Shown here: piece after piece, positions 1 to 8,956 of the stretch
Layout: each line of letters begins with the position of its first letter
How positions within the stretch are numbered: position 1 is the first letter of the stretch
Assembly: GCF_048820915.1 (NCBI RefSeq)
Contig: NZ_JBMERR010000009.1
Location: 1-64,000, forward strand
Length of the DNA: 64,000 nucleotides
Reading direction: 5' to 3'
From: Cribrihabitans_A pelagius
Lineage (GTDB): Bacteria > Pseudomonadota > Alphaproteobacteria > Rhodobacterales > Rhodobacteraceae
Made by a program: the position numbers and the translations under genes
The notes under the pieces: model-generated
Seen by the model: the letters and a program-made list of their open reading frames with translations, nothing else
Told to the model about the DNA's origin: nothing
Database searches by the model: none

Positions 1-713
1 GGGCCGCGTCGGTGACGGTCTGTCGGCGGATAATCCCATTCTGGCGACCAATGGAGATATGGCTCTTATAGCCGAACATCGGGATCGCGAGGTCGACCGG
101 CTTACTGCCGTCCGCACGCGGCTTTGCCTTGGAGTACTTGACCGTCCAGCGCGCGTTCGTGTCCTTCTGCGCCGCCTTTGCAGGCTTATCCGGCCAGATC
201 TCCTGCGCGGTTTTGCCCGCTTTGACGGCCGCCTTCTCGCCGTCCGAATTGCGCTGGCGCGGGGCAGCGATGAGGCTTGCATCGATGATCTGTCCGGCGC
301 GTGGGATGAAGCCCGCCTGGTTGATTGCCCGGTCGAGTTCCCGGAACAGCCCGTCGAACGCATCAGCCTTGATCAAGGTCGCGAAAGTCCCAGAGCGTGT
401 TCGCGTCCGGCACTGTGCCGGCGATCCCGAGACCGCAGAACCGCATCCAGCTGAGCCGGTCCCGAACCATACGCTCGGTTCCCTCGAGCGACAGTCCATG
501 CAGGCTCTGCAGCACCAGCATTCCGAACTTCAGCACAATGTCCAAAGCCGGTCGACCGCCCTTGGAACTGCGCGGCCTGCCAGCCGCGCACTCAAGAATT
601 GGCCGAAAGCGCTCGAAATCCACCGTGGCATTCAATGTCTCCAGCGGATCGCCACCCGCCGAGATCTCCGCCAGCCGGTCATCAACGCTCCAGAAGCCTG
701 CTTGCCTCGACAT
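1..713 (-). pseudogene. IS5-family transposase, frameshifted and cut by window edge
   Basis: The first frame (start near 713, preceded by GGGAGG) encodes an IS5-type N-terminus with phrases such as QAGFWSVDDRLAEISAGGDP and GTVPDANTLWDFR. It hits a stop at 363-365. The homologous continuation (ADAFDGLFRELD, QIIDASLIAAPRQRN, KYSKAKPRADG, FGYKSHISI) lies in another frame from about position 375 down to base 1. The break falls just after WDFR, where IS5 transposases normally read on into a 'LIKADA' segment, so a small indel has split the gene. The C-terminal catalytic part and the far end of the element lie outside the window. It is probably inactive, although a programmed frameshift cannot be excluded by eye. 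Confidence 0.85.
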
Positions 714-1095
714 GGCCGCCTCCCGGTTACGCGGGAAGTGAATCACGTTATCCGCCGATCAGCCAGAGGTTTCCGGAGGTGTCCAACTGTATCAAGCTGC
801 TTGGCCAATCCCTGATGGCCGGAGACTTCGAGCGGCAGGCCGCGGAAATCCAAGTCCGCGCCGCCGTGCTGAACCGGCACACAGCTCTTGGCATCCATGA
901 CGTATCTGTCCCATAGGGCATCCTTCCATTCCATCGAATGAATCGCACCATCAAACCTTGGGATCAAACACCTAGTCCCCGTGGGCGGTGGCCTAATCGG
1001 ACGCTCCTCTCCTCCGCCAGCCCCGCAACGATAGCTGCGGGCCGGAGGCAAGGCGGTTCATCCGATCAAATCATTCCCTCTCGCTCCCCCGGGTC
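714..1095. other. Intergenic stretch beside IS5 remnant
   Basis: No convincing gene is visible. The first tens of bases must include the terminal inverted repeat of the IS5 element, but its partner is outside the window, so the end cannot be placed. Short open frames here do not resemble known proteins and have no convincing ribosome-binding site. Confidence 0.4.
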
Positions 1096-2094
1096 TCAAC
1101 GATGTGCAAGGGGCGGGTATTGGCAGCCGGGATAGTCGACCCCCAGATAACCGGCTTCAAACCGGTCCAGGTTCTGCCGCCAGGCCCGGCCGGGCCAGAG
1201 CAGGTCCACAGAGCGTTCAGCGGGGTGGTAGGCGGCGGTGTAAAGTGTGCCAAAACCCCTGTCGAAAGCCAGGGAATACAAGGGCGGCTTGAGGAACGCG
1301 CCGATGAATTTTGCCTTGGGCTCCTCGTGCAGCGTCAGCCGCTGCAGGAGAAAGCGCTCCCTCTCGACGGAAGCTGTCAGGCGCGCATGGCTGGTCCATT
1401 CGACGCGTTCCTGATGGTTTGTGGCAACCGCCGCACGGGTGATGAGGGCAGTGCGGTCGGGGGCCAGGAAGGCGGTGAAATAGGTCCGGTGGCGGTCCAG
1501 CACCGTCACATTGTAGCTCATGTGGCAGGGCACCCGCTGCAGCACCTCTTGCGCCTCCTCAAGTGTATCGCAGGTCTGCAACAGGTAACGCAGGATCAGC
1601 GGCACGCCGAAGCCATCCCCGATCGCGCGGCGCCCGCCGAAGGTGAGCGAGACGGCGAGCCCGGCATCGTTCACCCCGTCCAGAAGCCCGAACAACCCGT
1701 CCGACGTGCCCATCACCTTGCGGTCCTGCCATGCGGTCTTCAGGTACACCGCGTCAAAGGCCGCCGGGTTGTAGTCGTAGTTGCGCACCAGAAGCGGCTC
1801 CCGGCCCGGCCAGACCGCCTGGCTGCAGCCCGCCAGGTAACGCGGCGGGCAGTAGAAGCTGAGAAAGCGCGCCTCCATGTCGCCGCCGCCCACGGCGGCG
1901 CAGAGCTGATCGTAGATCCCCACGATTTCGGGCATATGGGTCTGAAGCGCCCGCCGGCATTCGGCATAGGTCGGCCGGCCGGTCAGGCCCTCGCTTGCCC
2001 ACCAGTCCAGATAGGCGCTGCGGTATTCGGAAAAGAGCCCGGACAGCACCTGCCCGGGCTCGCTCTCCTGCAGGGCGCGGAATGTGAGTTTCAT
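1096..2094 (-). CDS. C45-family autoproteolytic acyltransferase/hydrolase
   Basis: This 332-residue protein resembles the peptidase C45 / acyl-CoA:6-aminopenicillanate acyltransferase family of N-terminal nucleophile hydrolases. The likely self-cleavage site is AG|CSQ with nucleophile Cys90, followed by the family-typical strand LLVRNYDYNP (about residues 101-110) and FGLLDGVNDAGLAVSLTFGGR (about 155-175, quoted in part). No signal peptide is seen, so it is probably cytoplasmic. It is the last gene of a four-gene minus-strand operon, only 5 bp after the ATP-grasp gene. Known relatives exchange or remove acyl groups on amines, so a role in acylating or trimming an amide made by the upstream enzymes is plausible but inferred. 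The substrate is unknown. Confidence 0.75.
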   Translation of the reverse strand: MKLTFRALQESEPGQVLSGLFSEYRSAYLDWWASEGLTGRPTYAECRRALQTHMPEIVGIYDQLCAAVGGGDMEARFLSFYCPPRYLAGCSQAVWPGREPLLVRNYDYNPAAFDAVYLKTAWQDRKVMGTSDGLFGLLDGVNDAGLAVSLTFGGRRAIGDGFGVPLILRYLLQTCDTLEEAQEVLQRVPCHMSYNVTVLDRHRTYFTAFLAPDRTALITRAAVATNHQERVEWTSHARLTASVERERFLLQRLTLHEEPKAKFIGAFLKPPLYSLAFDRGFGTLYTAAYHPAERSVDLLWPGRAWRQNLDRFEAGYLGVDYPGCQYPPLAHR

Positions 2095-2099
2095 CCCCC

Positions 2100-3551
2100 C
2101 TACATAATCTTGAACGCCGGATCCTCAAAGGCCTGCGCCGAGGGCAGCGGGCGCGCGGAATAGGCGTTCTTGATGCCGTCGATCCAGCGCTTCGACTTGT
2201 CTGTCAGCTGGAACCCTTTGGTCATCGACCGGCCGCGGGTGACAAGGATGCCGAGATCGGCGCCCTCATAGCGGTAGTCGCCGGCGTTGGCGATGCGCAG
2301 GAAAAACGCCTCGTCCTCGCTTTCGACGGCGCGCCGGTGGTAGTCGAACCGGTCAAACACCACCTCGCCGTCCGGCAGCATCCGGTAGATGCCGGATTCC
2401 GGCGCGGAGGTCACGATGTCGACGGTATCCTCGGTGTGTTTGATCACCATCTGCGACCAGGAATCGATCATGTCCGGGTCGGCCCATCGGTCGTTCAGCT
2501 CGCCCACATCCAGCTTGAACGGCTTTTTCGAGAACTCCAGCAGGTGGAACAGAAACAGAGGCGCGTCGGCATGGGCAAAGGCCGCGTGGTTGGTCATTGA
2601 GGAGGCCCCGGTGATGCGCGGGTTCAGCTCGCCCAGCCAGATCTCGCCGGTTTTCTTGTCGATCAGGAAATCCAGCTCGAAATAGCCGCGGTAGCCTTCC
2701 TTCCGGAGCTGCTCGCCGAACTTGAAGGTCAGCTCGCGCGCCCGCTCGCGGGTCTTGGGCGGGAAGGCAGTCGAGAAGATTTCGTTGCCGCACCAGCCGC
2801 CGCGGTAGGGGGTCAGCTCCTTGAAGCCGACAAGCTCGGTCATCAGCGGCCCGACGATGGTGCCCTCGGCGGTGGCGCAGGCCTCGATCGCGGAGCCGCG
2901 GCAGTCGATCCGCTTCATGATCTTGATCTCGCCCTGGCCGGCGATCTCGTGCTCGTGCTTGCGGAAATCGGCCTCGGTTTTGATGAAGAAGGTGGTGTGC
3001 CCGGAATCGCCAAAGGCGCTTTGCAGCACCAGGTCGTTGCCCAGATCCGCCTTCTGGCAGATCTCCTTGAGGTGGTCGTAGCTCTCCACCTCCGACAGCG
3101 TGTTGGGCACCGAGGGCACGCCCGCCTTGTTGCCGACGCGGACGGTTTCGATCTTGTTGTCCATGCTGGTGCGCAGTTTCGCCTTGGGAAACCACAGCTC
3201 ACCGCCGAGCTCCTTCACCAGCTGCTCGGTCTTCTCGTCGAACATCAGGAACACGAACTTCGGCTTGCCGCCGCGCGCCTTGACGTAGTCGATGACTTCC
3301 TTGTGCTGCAGCAGGTAGTTGTTGATGTCCTCGATCGACTGGAATTCGTCATGCGGCAGCTCCGAAGGCACTAGAACGTTCGGGTGGCGGCCGTCGAAAC
3401 AGTCCATGTAGCAGATATACTTGAAATTCTTCACCCATTCATCAAGTCCAAGAAGATTAAAGTTCGTCGCTGAGACAAAATAGACCGGGTCCGGGTTGGT
3501 GTGAAAATAGCGGCGGATTTCCGAAATGTTGTTCAGAACTTTCTTCGGCAT
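2100..3551 (-). CDS. ATP-grasp (biotin carboxylase-like) ligase
   Basis: This 483-residue protein has an ATP-grasp core. A nucleotide-binding strand and glycine loop (VLQSAFGDSGHTTFF, about residues 175-190) and the metal/ATP-binding segment FELDFLIDKKTGEIWLGELNPR (acidic E..N pair, about residues 290-312, quoted in part) are both readable. There is no biotin carboxylase C-terminal domain or carrier domain, so it is more likely a carboxylate-amine or carboxylate-thiol ligase than a true carboxylase. It sits 20 bp downstream of the decarboxylase and 5 bp upstream of the C45 gene, so translation is probably coupled. By context it could activate an amino acid and join it to the amine produced next door. 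Substrate and product are unknown. Confidence 0.75.
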   Translation of the reverse strand: MPKKVLNNISEIRRYFHTNPDPVYFVSATNFNLLGLDEWVKNFKYICYMDCFDGRHPNVLVPSELPHDEFQSIEDINNYLLQHKEVIDYVKARGGKPKFVFLMFDEKTEQLVKELGGELWFPKAKLRTSMDNKIETVRVGNKAGVPSVPNTLSEVESYDHLKEICQKADLGNDLVLQSAFGDSGHTTFFIKTEADFRKHEHEIAGQGEIKIMKRIDCRGSAIEACATAEGTIVGPLMTELVGFKELTPYRGGWCGNEIFSTAFPPKTRERARELTFKFGEQLRKEGYRGYFELDFLIDKKTGEIWLGELNPRITGASSMTNHAAFAHADAPLFLFHLLEFSKKPFKLDVGELNDRWADPDMIDSWSQMVIKHTEDTVDIVTSAPESGIYRMLPDGEVVFDRFDYHRRAVESEDEAFFLRIANAGDYRYEGADLGILVTRGRSMTKGFQLTDKSKRWIDGIKNAYSARPLPSAQAFEDPAFKIM

Positions 3552-3571
3552 GTATGTTCTCCCTGTGAATT

Positions 3572-6313
3572 CTATTTCTTGACGGACATCAAAGCCTCTT
3601 TGGTGAAAACGCGCAGGCCCAGATCCTCGCGGTAGCCGTGGATCTCGCTGACATCGAGCGCCCGCATGAAGGACATGATTTCCGGGCTGATGACCTGTCC
3701 CGGCACCAGAATCGGAAAGCCGGGCGGGTAAGGTATGATGAAGCTTGTCGAGACCAGCTCCTCGCCGGCTTCGAGGCGCTGCATCAGGCGGTCGTCGATC
3801 GGGATGTAGTCGCAGTTGTCCTCGTTGTAGGCGAGGAAGAAGGCGGTGCGGATGTCGCCTTCCGGCGTGTCGGTGCCCGCCCGGAAGGCATCGTGGAAGC
3901 GGCTGAAGTCGGGCAGCGGCGGGACGTGCTCGATCAGGGCGGAAACCCGGTTTTCAAACGAGCGGCGCTCCATCTTGGAGGCATCGTCCAAAAGCTCGTC
4001 CAGTTCGTTTGCGATCTCCACCAGCACTTCGATCAGATAGGCGACCGAGGACCGGGTGGTGCCGATATTGGTCATGAACAGCACGGTGTTGCGCGAGGTC
4101 TTGTTGATCTGGATGCCGTATTTGTCCATCAGAATCTTGGTCTTGAAGGTATCGCCGTCCCAGCCGGTGCCGCCCACCGCAAGCGTGACGCGGGTCGGGT
4201 CCAGCACGAATTCGTCCTCCCGCCACATGTGCCAGGTATCGGCCCAGCCGTGGTCCGGGTTGTAATAGGCCGCCACCCCGCTGTCGCGGAACTGTTCGGG
4301 GATCATCTCGCCCGCGGTCAGGATCCGGAAGTATTTCTGCAATAGCGGGTTGTCGGAAATGGCGCGGCGGATCGACATCGCGCTTTCGATCTGCTTCTGC
4401 ACGAACTCGAACCCCTCCAGCTCCACCTGGCGCCGCCCGACGTCGAGCGAGGCGATAATCTGGTAGTTGGGGGAGGTCGAGGTGTGCGTCATGTAGGCTT
4501 CGTGGAAAGACTGCTCGACCTCGCCCTTGAAGTCCTGGTCGTTGACATGGATCATCGAGCCCTGGCGCAGCGAGGTCAGTGTCTTGTGGGTCGACTGGGT
4601 GGCATAGGCGCGCACCCGCGCATCCGGCGGCGGCACCAGCCGCGTGTTCAGCCACTGGGCCTCCTCCGCGTCTTTCAGCGCCTCCTGCTGGGCCTCCCAG
4701 GCCGCGGCGGTGTCCGGAGTGCGCAGCGTTTGCCGCAGCGTGTTGGCCACCCCCATCGCGGTGCGCTGCCGGTAGGTCGGGTCAAAGCGGGCAAAGCCGA
4801 ACCAGGCCTCGTCCCAGAGGAAGATCAGGTCTTTCTTGATCGCAAGGCATTCCTCCATCACCCGCTGCACGTTATAGACGATACCGTCGAAGGTGCAGTT
4901 AGTGAGCAAAACCATCCGGACCCGGTCCAGCTTGCCCGCGGCCTTGAGCTGCAACAGCGTGTGCTTGATCTCGCGCAGCGGCACCGCGCCATACATCGAG
5001 TGCTCGTGCAGCGGGTAGCTGTCCATGTAGACCACGCTCGCGCCCGCCAGCACCATGCCGTAGTGGTGCGACTTGTGGCAGTCGCGGTCAACCAGCACGA
5101 TGTCGCCGGGCCGCACCACCGATTGCACCACAATCTTGTTGCAGGTGGAGGTGCCGTTGGTGGCAAAGAACGTGTGTTTCGCCCCGAAGGCCCGCGCCGC
5201 CATGTCCTGCGCTTCCTTGATCGGCCCGCGCGGCTCCAGGAGGCTGTCGAGCCCGCCGGAGGTGGCGGAGGTCTCGGCCAGGAAGATGTTGGAGCCGTAG
5301 AAGGCCCCCATGTCCTGGATCCAGTGCGAGCGGCTGATCGACTTGCCGCGGCTGATCGGCATCGCATGGAAGACGCCGGTGGGCTGTTTCGAATATTCCT
5401 TCAGCGCGGTGAAGAACGGCGACTTGTAGCGGCGGTCGACGCCGCGGAGGATGTTGAGGTGCAGCTCCTGGAAGTCTTCCTGGTTGTAGAACACCCGCCG
5501 GCAGCGGCCGAGGTCCAGCCCGGCAATATCCTCCGCCGAGCGGTCAGTGACCAGATAGGCGTCCAGTTCGGGGCGGATCTTCTCGATCAGGCGGCAGGAT
5601 TCGGGGCCGTATTCATGCGGCTCGATCGCATCGACTTCCTCGGTTTCGCTCACCCGGGTGAGGTACTGGCTGAGGATCGGCAGCTCGATCTTGGACTTCA
5701 GCGACAGGCCGGGGCGGATCACCACGGCCTGGACGTTGTAGTTGAACAACACGCCGATCAGCGCGTCCTCCAGCGAAGGCACGATCACCGGCTCGTAGAT
5801 GAACGGGTCCTCCACCCGGCGCATGCGCAGCAGGTTCTGCCGCAGGAACCGTTCCTGAGATTCCGAGACGTCATCGACGATCAGCACCTCGAAATAGGGA
5901 CGTCCCAGGGCGCGCGCTTCGGGCGCGAGGGAGGCTTCGTCCTCGTAGTCCTCGGTATCGATCTCGTCGGACGACAGCGGGATCGACCGCCGCCGGTAGG
6001 CGCCCGAGGTCAGCGCCCGGGCGATGCGCCGGACCGCAATCGACAGATCGCCGGTATTGCCCTGGTGCAGCAGGCGCCGCAGGTGCTCGAAGGCATGGAT
6101 GCCGGGAAAGGCCCAGTACCGTTCGATCGGGGCCAGCACCTCGAACAGGTGCTCGGCCGTGTTCATCAGCTTCTTGCCTTGCCGGCTGTCGGCGCTGTGC
6201 CGCGAGAGGCCTTCGGCGGCCTCCCGCAATGCGCTCCACCGGTCTGCGCGCAGCTGAGTTGCGCTGTAGTAGTCTCGGATCGACGGGAATTTCTTCTCAG
6301 ATTGCAAATTCAA
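3572..6313 (-). CDS. Orn/Lys/Arg decarboxylase-family PLP enzyme (fold type I), 913 aa
   Basis: A 913-residue member of the basic amino acid decarboxylase family. Residues about 140-210 form a receiver-like wing domain (FEVLIVDDVSESQ). The PLP core follows: TNGTSTCNK around 386-393, DRDCHKSHH around 409-417, LWDEAWFGF at 499-507 with the PLP-nitrogen Asp501, and QSTHKTLTSLRQGS with Schiff-base Lys577. It is longer than the usual 710-760 residues because of an extended N-terminal region. The family makes agmatine, putrescine or cadaverine from Arg, Orn or Lys. The downstream ligase and acyltransferase suggest the amine enters a dedicated product rather than general polyamine supply. Substrate specificity cannot be read by eye. 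Confidence 0.88.
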   Translation of the reverse strand: MNLQSEKKFPSIRDYYSATQLRADRWSALREAAEGLSRHSADSRQGKKLMNTAEHLFEVLAPIERYWAFPGIHAFEHLRRLLHQGNTGDLSIAVRRIARALTSGAYRRRSIPLSSDEIDTEDYEDEASLAPEARALGRPYFEVLIVDDVSESQERFLRQNLLRMRRVEDPFIYEPVIVPSLEDALIGVLFNYNVQAVVIRPGLSLKSKIELPILSQYLTRVSETEEVDAIEPHEYGPESCRLIEKIRPELDAYLVTDRSAEDIAGLDLGRCRRVFYNQEDFQELHLNILRGVDRRYKSPFFTALKEYSKQPTGVFHAMPISRGKSISRSHWIQDMGAFYGSNIFLAETSATSGGLDSLLEPRGPIKEAQDMAARAFGAKHTFFATNGTSTCNKIVVQSVVRPGDIVLVDRDCHKSHHYGMVLAGASVVYMDSYPLHEHSMYGAVPLREIKHTLLQLKAAGKLDRVRMVLLTNCTFDGIVYNVQRVMEECLAIKKDLIFLWDEAWFGFARFDPTYRQRTAMGVANTLRQTLRTPDTAAAWEAQQEALKDAEEAQWLNTRLVPPPDARVRAYATQSTHKTLTSLRQGSMIHVNDQDFKGEVEQSFHEAYMTHTSTSPNYQIIASLDVGRRQVELEGFEFVQKQIESAMSIRRAISDNPLLQKYFRILTAGEMIPEQFRDSGVAAYYNPDHGWADTWHMWREDEFVLDPTRVTLAVGGTGWDGDTFKTKILMDKYGIQINKTSRNTVLFMTNIGTTRSSVAYLIEVLVEIANELDELLDDASKMERRSFENRVSALIEHVPPLPDFSRFHDAFRAGTDTPEGDIRTAFFLAYNEDNCDYIPIDDRLMQRLEAGEELVSTSFIIPYPPGFPILVPGQVISPEIMSFMRALDVSEIHGYREDLGLRVFTKEALMSVKK

Positions 6314-6363
6314 GACCTGCCCCCTTTCTGTCGTGTCCGGACCAGCGCCGCTACCCGGTCCGA

Positions 6364-7332
6364 TTAACCTGAGCCCGCCTTTCCGGGAAAGGCGGAGTAA
6401 TATTGCGGCGTAAGTATCGATTGGTCGGCCTGTTCCAGCGAGGTCCTGGGATCCGGCGCCTGCAGCCCGCGGGCCGAGCCCTGCTTGGGTGTCTCCAGCG
6501 GGCCGAGCGTCCTGAGGTAGGCATCGGCGCCGCTGGCCCGGTCATAGACGGTAAACTCGGCCTCCCGGTCGCGGAAGCTCTTCAGCACCTGGCCAAGCCC
6601 CTTGAGACCGGTTTCGCGCTGGCGCCGGACCTGGTCCAGGTCGATCTCGATCGGGAACATGTCCTCCTGGCCGGCCGACTGGTGCAGCACGGTGGCGGAA
6701 GGGTCGACAACGATGGAGCGGCCTACACCGCCGACGCCCAGCCCGTTCACGTCGATGACATAACATTGGAACTGGGCCGCCGTCGCGCGGGCGATGGCGA
6801 GTTCGGCTTCGCGGTCAGTGGTGCCGGTCAGCACCGGGTGCAGCAGCACCTCCACCCCCTGGCTGGTCAGCTGGCGCGTGGTTTCCGGGAACCAGATATC
6901 ATAGCAGATCGACAGCCCGAAGCGGCCGATCTCGGGCACGTCGAAGACGCAAAATTCGGTGCCCGCCGAGATCCCTGCCTCGTAAGGGCGGAAGGGAAAC
7001 ATCTTGGAGTATTTCGCGGCGATCTCGCCTTCCGGGTTGATCACCACGGAGGTGTTGAAGATCCGGCCGTCCTCGGTCTTCTCAAACATCGAGCCGGGGA
7101 TCAGCCAGATGCCGAAGCGGCGGGCATCCTCCTGGAACTGCTGCAGGGTATCGTTCGGGAACGGCAGGGCAAACCGGTCCAGCGGCCCGTAAGGCGCGAG
7201 TTCGGAAAACAGAACCATCTGGGTCCAGGGGAACCGGGCCATCAGGATCTCGATGCGGTGCCGCATGGCCTCGACGTTCGAGTGAAGCGCGGCAACGTGC
7301 ATCTGAACACCAGCAATTGCAAAAGGTGTCAT
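6364..7332 (-). CDS. Carbon-nitrogen hydrolase (nitrilase superfamily)
   Basis: This 322-residue protein has the Glu-Lys-Cys triad of the nitrilase/amidase superfamily: Glu44 in FSELAPYGP, Lys110 in KYSKMFPF and Cys143 in GLSICYDIWFPE. Family members hydrolyse C-N bonds, for example N-carbamoylputrescine, omega-amides or aliphatic amides. It is the first gene of the minus-strand operon, 50 bp before the decarboxylase, so its promoter must lie just right of 7332. If the decarboxylase acts on arginine, an N-carbamoylputrescine amidase-like step would be logical, but the usual agmatine deiminase partner is absent, so an amide of another amine is equally possible. The last 50 residues extend beyond the catalytic core. 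Confidence 0.82.
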   Translation of the reverse strand: MTPFAIAGVQMHVAALHSNVEAMRHRIEILMARFPWTQMVLFSELAPYGPLDRFALPFPNDTLQQFQEDARRFGIWLIPGSMFEKTEDGRIFNTSVVINPEGEIAAKYSKMFPFRPYEAGISAGTEFCVFDVPEIGRFGLSICYDIWFPETTRQLTSQGVEVLLHPVLTGTTDREAELAIARATAAQFQCYVIDVNGLGVGGVGRSIVVDPSATVLHQSAGQEDMFPIEIDLDQVRRQRETGLKGLGQVLKSFRDREAEFTVYDRASGADAYLRTLGPLETPKQGSARGLQAPDPRTSLEQADQSILTPQYYSAFPGKAGSG

Positions 7333-7649
7333 ATTGGGCGGTTCTCCAGCTGTCTGTGTTACACGCAGTCTATTTGGGGTTCCCGGCCGTGGCTAGGGTG
7401 TATCCCCGCCGGCCGCGGCCGCCGGGCGCCGGCCGCCGCCACGTCCCACTCCAAATGCGCTCCAGCCCGGGCGGAGGGAGCGCCTGGGCCCGGTGCGTTT
7501 TGTGATATTTTCACGCCGTCGCCAGCCCGCAAACGCACAGCGCCGGCCGCCACGGACCCGGCGCATTATGCCTCAGCGGCGAGACGCGTTTCAGGCGTGC
7601 AGATCCTGCGCCAGGCCAGCCTCGCTCCGGCCTCTCAGCAGGCGCTTGG
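7333..7649. other. GC-rich upstream region of the amine operon
   Basis: No gene is recognisable. The stretch should contain the promoter of the minus-strand amine operon. Very GC-rich inverted segments occur around 7405-7440, and a short inverted repeat GTGA-N5-TCAC lies at 7502-7514. No confident -35/-10 could be assigned. Confidence 0.35.
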
Positions 7650-7944
7650 ATCGGCGTGACCGAGAGTGAGCCGCGCAGAGATCTGCGCAGCCCCCAGGCC
7701 ATCGCGATGTCCGCCTCGTTGGTGGCGGCCCAGAACTCCAACGGGATGAAGTTCCGCAGGTGCTCGCCGGCGGAAGTGATCTAGAAGCCCATCAGTCACT
7801 TGTCCGGGCCGATCATCACAAAGGCAGCCAGCGGCGCAACCGGCAGCCAGATGCTCCATTCCGGTATCTGCTGGATCCCGGATATGATCGGGGAAGCGGC
7901 AATTATCGGCGCCGGGACGATCAGGACGGTCTTCAGGGTCAGCG
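7650..7944 (-). pseudogene. Remnant of a transporter permease (ABC-type)
   Basis: Read on the minus strand just after the binding-protein remnant, one frame gives a hydrophobic stretch (TLKTVLIVPAPIIAAS, then WLPVAPLAAFVMIGPDK). Two in-frame stops follow, and then GEHLRNFIPLEFWAATNEADIAMA, after which the reading frame shifts again. Hydrophobicity and position next to a solute-binding protein suggest an iron-type ABC permease fragment. Stops, frameshifts and the small size show it is dead. The family is uncertain because so little remains. Confidence 0.5.
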
Positions 7945-8640
7945 TCACCCCCCGAGCTCGGCGGATTTGACCTTGTTGGCGCCGGCGCCGTTCAGCGCCT
8001 CAGCCGGGCTGAAGGCCATCAGCTTGATGTTTTCGCGCGCGGGGATGCCTGCAGGCACGTCCATGCCGTTGCGCGCCGGGATGCAGCGCATCTCCCGCAC
8101 CAGGTCCTGGCCGCCACCTGCGACAGCACGAAGACGGCGAATTTCTGCGCCGCATCGGCAATTTTTGCGGTGTCCAGGAGCGCCACCGCCCCGGTCGCGT
8201 AGCTGACGCCCTCCACGGGGGAGACGAAATCGACCGGCGAACCATCGGCCTTGTTGCGGAGGGTGAGGAAGCCGAGCATGGCGCCATGGGGCTTTCCGCC
8301 CGGGGCCACGGCCTTGAAAGTGCCGCTTCTGCCGCCCTGCACGCGGGCCTCGTTGCCGGCGGGGATCTGCTTCGTCGAGTGCTAGCAGCCCCCGGGCGCT
8401 GCAGAGCACGGGGTCACAGGCGCCGGCCTCCGGCGATTTGAAGGCCTTCAGCTGCCCCGCCTGCGCCATGACTTCCTGCGTCACGCACCGGCTTGGCGTC
8501 AAGGCCGGGGTCGGCGGCGGGAAGGCAACGACGGTTTTCTGCGCATCCGCATTGGATTGCGAGGCGTAGAGGGTGAAGGTTTCGGCAATGGACGCAGTTG
8601 CCGCCAGGGCCAAGGCGGCGGACAGAAGGGTTTTTTTTCC
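7945..8640 (-). pseudogene. Decayed ferric-iron-type ABC solute-binding protein
   Basis: A good ribosome-binding sequence (GGAGGTTTC) precedes GGA-AAA-AAA-ACC where ATG-AAA-AAA-ACC would be expected, so the start codon appears to be lost. A signal peptide follows (LLSAALALAATASIAETFTLY), then a frameshifted and internally shortened body. Typical phrases of FutA/AfuA-like periplasmic binding proteins recur in different frames: GFLTLRNKADGSPVDFVSPVEG, KIADAAQKFAVFVLS and finally GMDVPAGIPARENIKLM (quoted in part). The remaining length is about 230 codons against the usual 330-340. It and the adjoining permease remnant form one degraded importer. Confidence 0.75.
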
Positions 8641-8956
8641 GAAACCTCCAGGATGTGGCTGTCGTTCGATAGGTTTGAACCGCCGGTATTTCCCGGGACT
8701 GCAACCTATTTGCGCCGTTTTGCCAAAAGGGATGTTGTTCCTTTCCGCCGCAGGCCGGTTGCCCGGGAGGTTAAGTAAGTCGTTCCCCTCTCCGGGACAG
8801 AGAGTGTTAAAGAACGGAATGGAGTCTTCGGTGCAGCGCCCTGTGCGCGGGAATGACGGGGAAGTCGTCCGCTCGGCCTGTGCCAGAATACCCTTGGTGA
8901 TTACCGCGGGGGCTGGCATTATTCGCCCACAGGGTGAGTTTGCGGGAGATACCTTC
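8641..8956. other. Intergenic region upstream of envelope operon
   Basis: No gene is visible. The region separates the dead binding-protein gene from the plus-strand operon starting at 8957 and probably carries that operon's promoter. GGGAGA lies just before the start codon at 8957. Confidence 0.35.

Noticed and set aside
4484..6367. A 627-codon plus-strand frame over the decarboxylase
   Set aside because: Shadow of the decarboxylase gene; no domain and no start signal.
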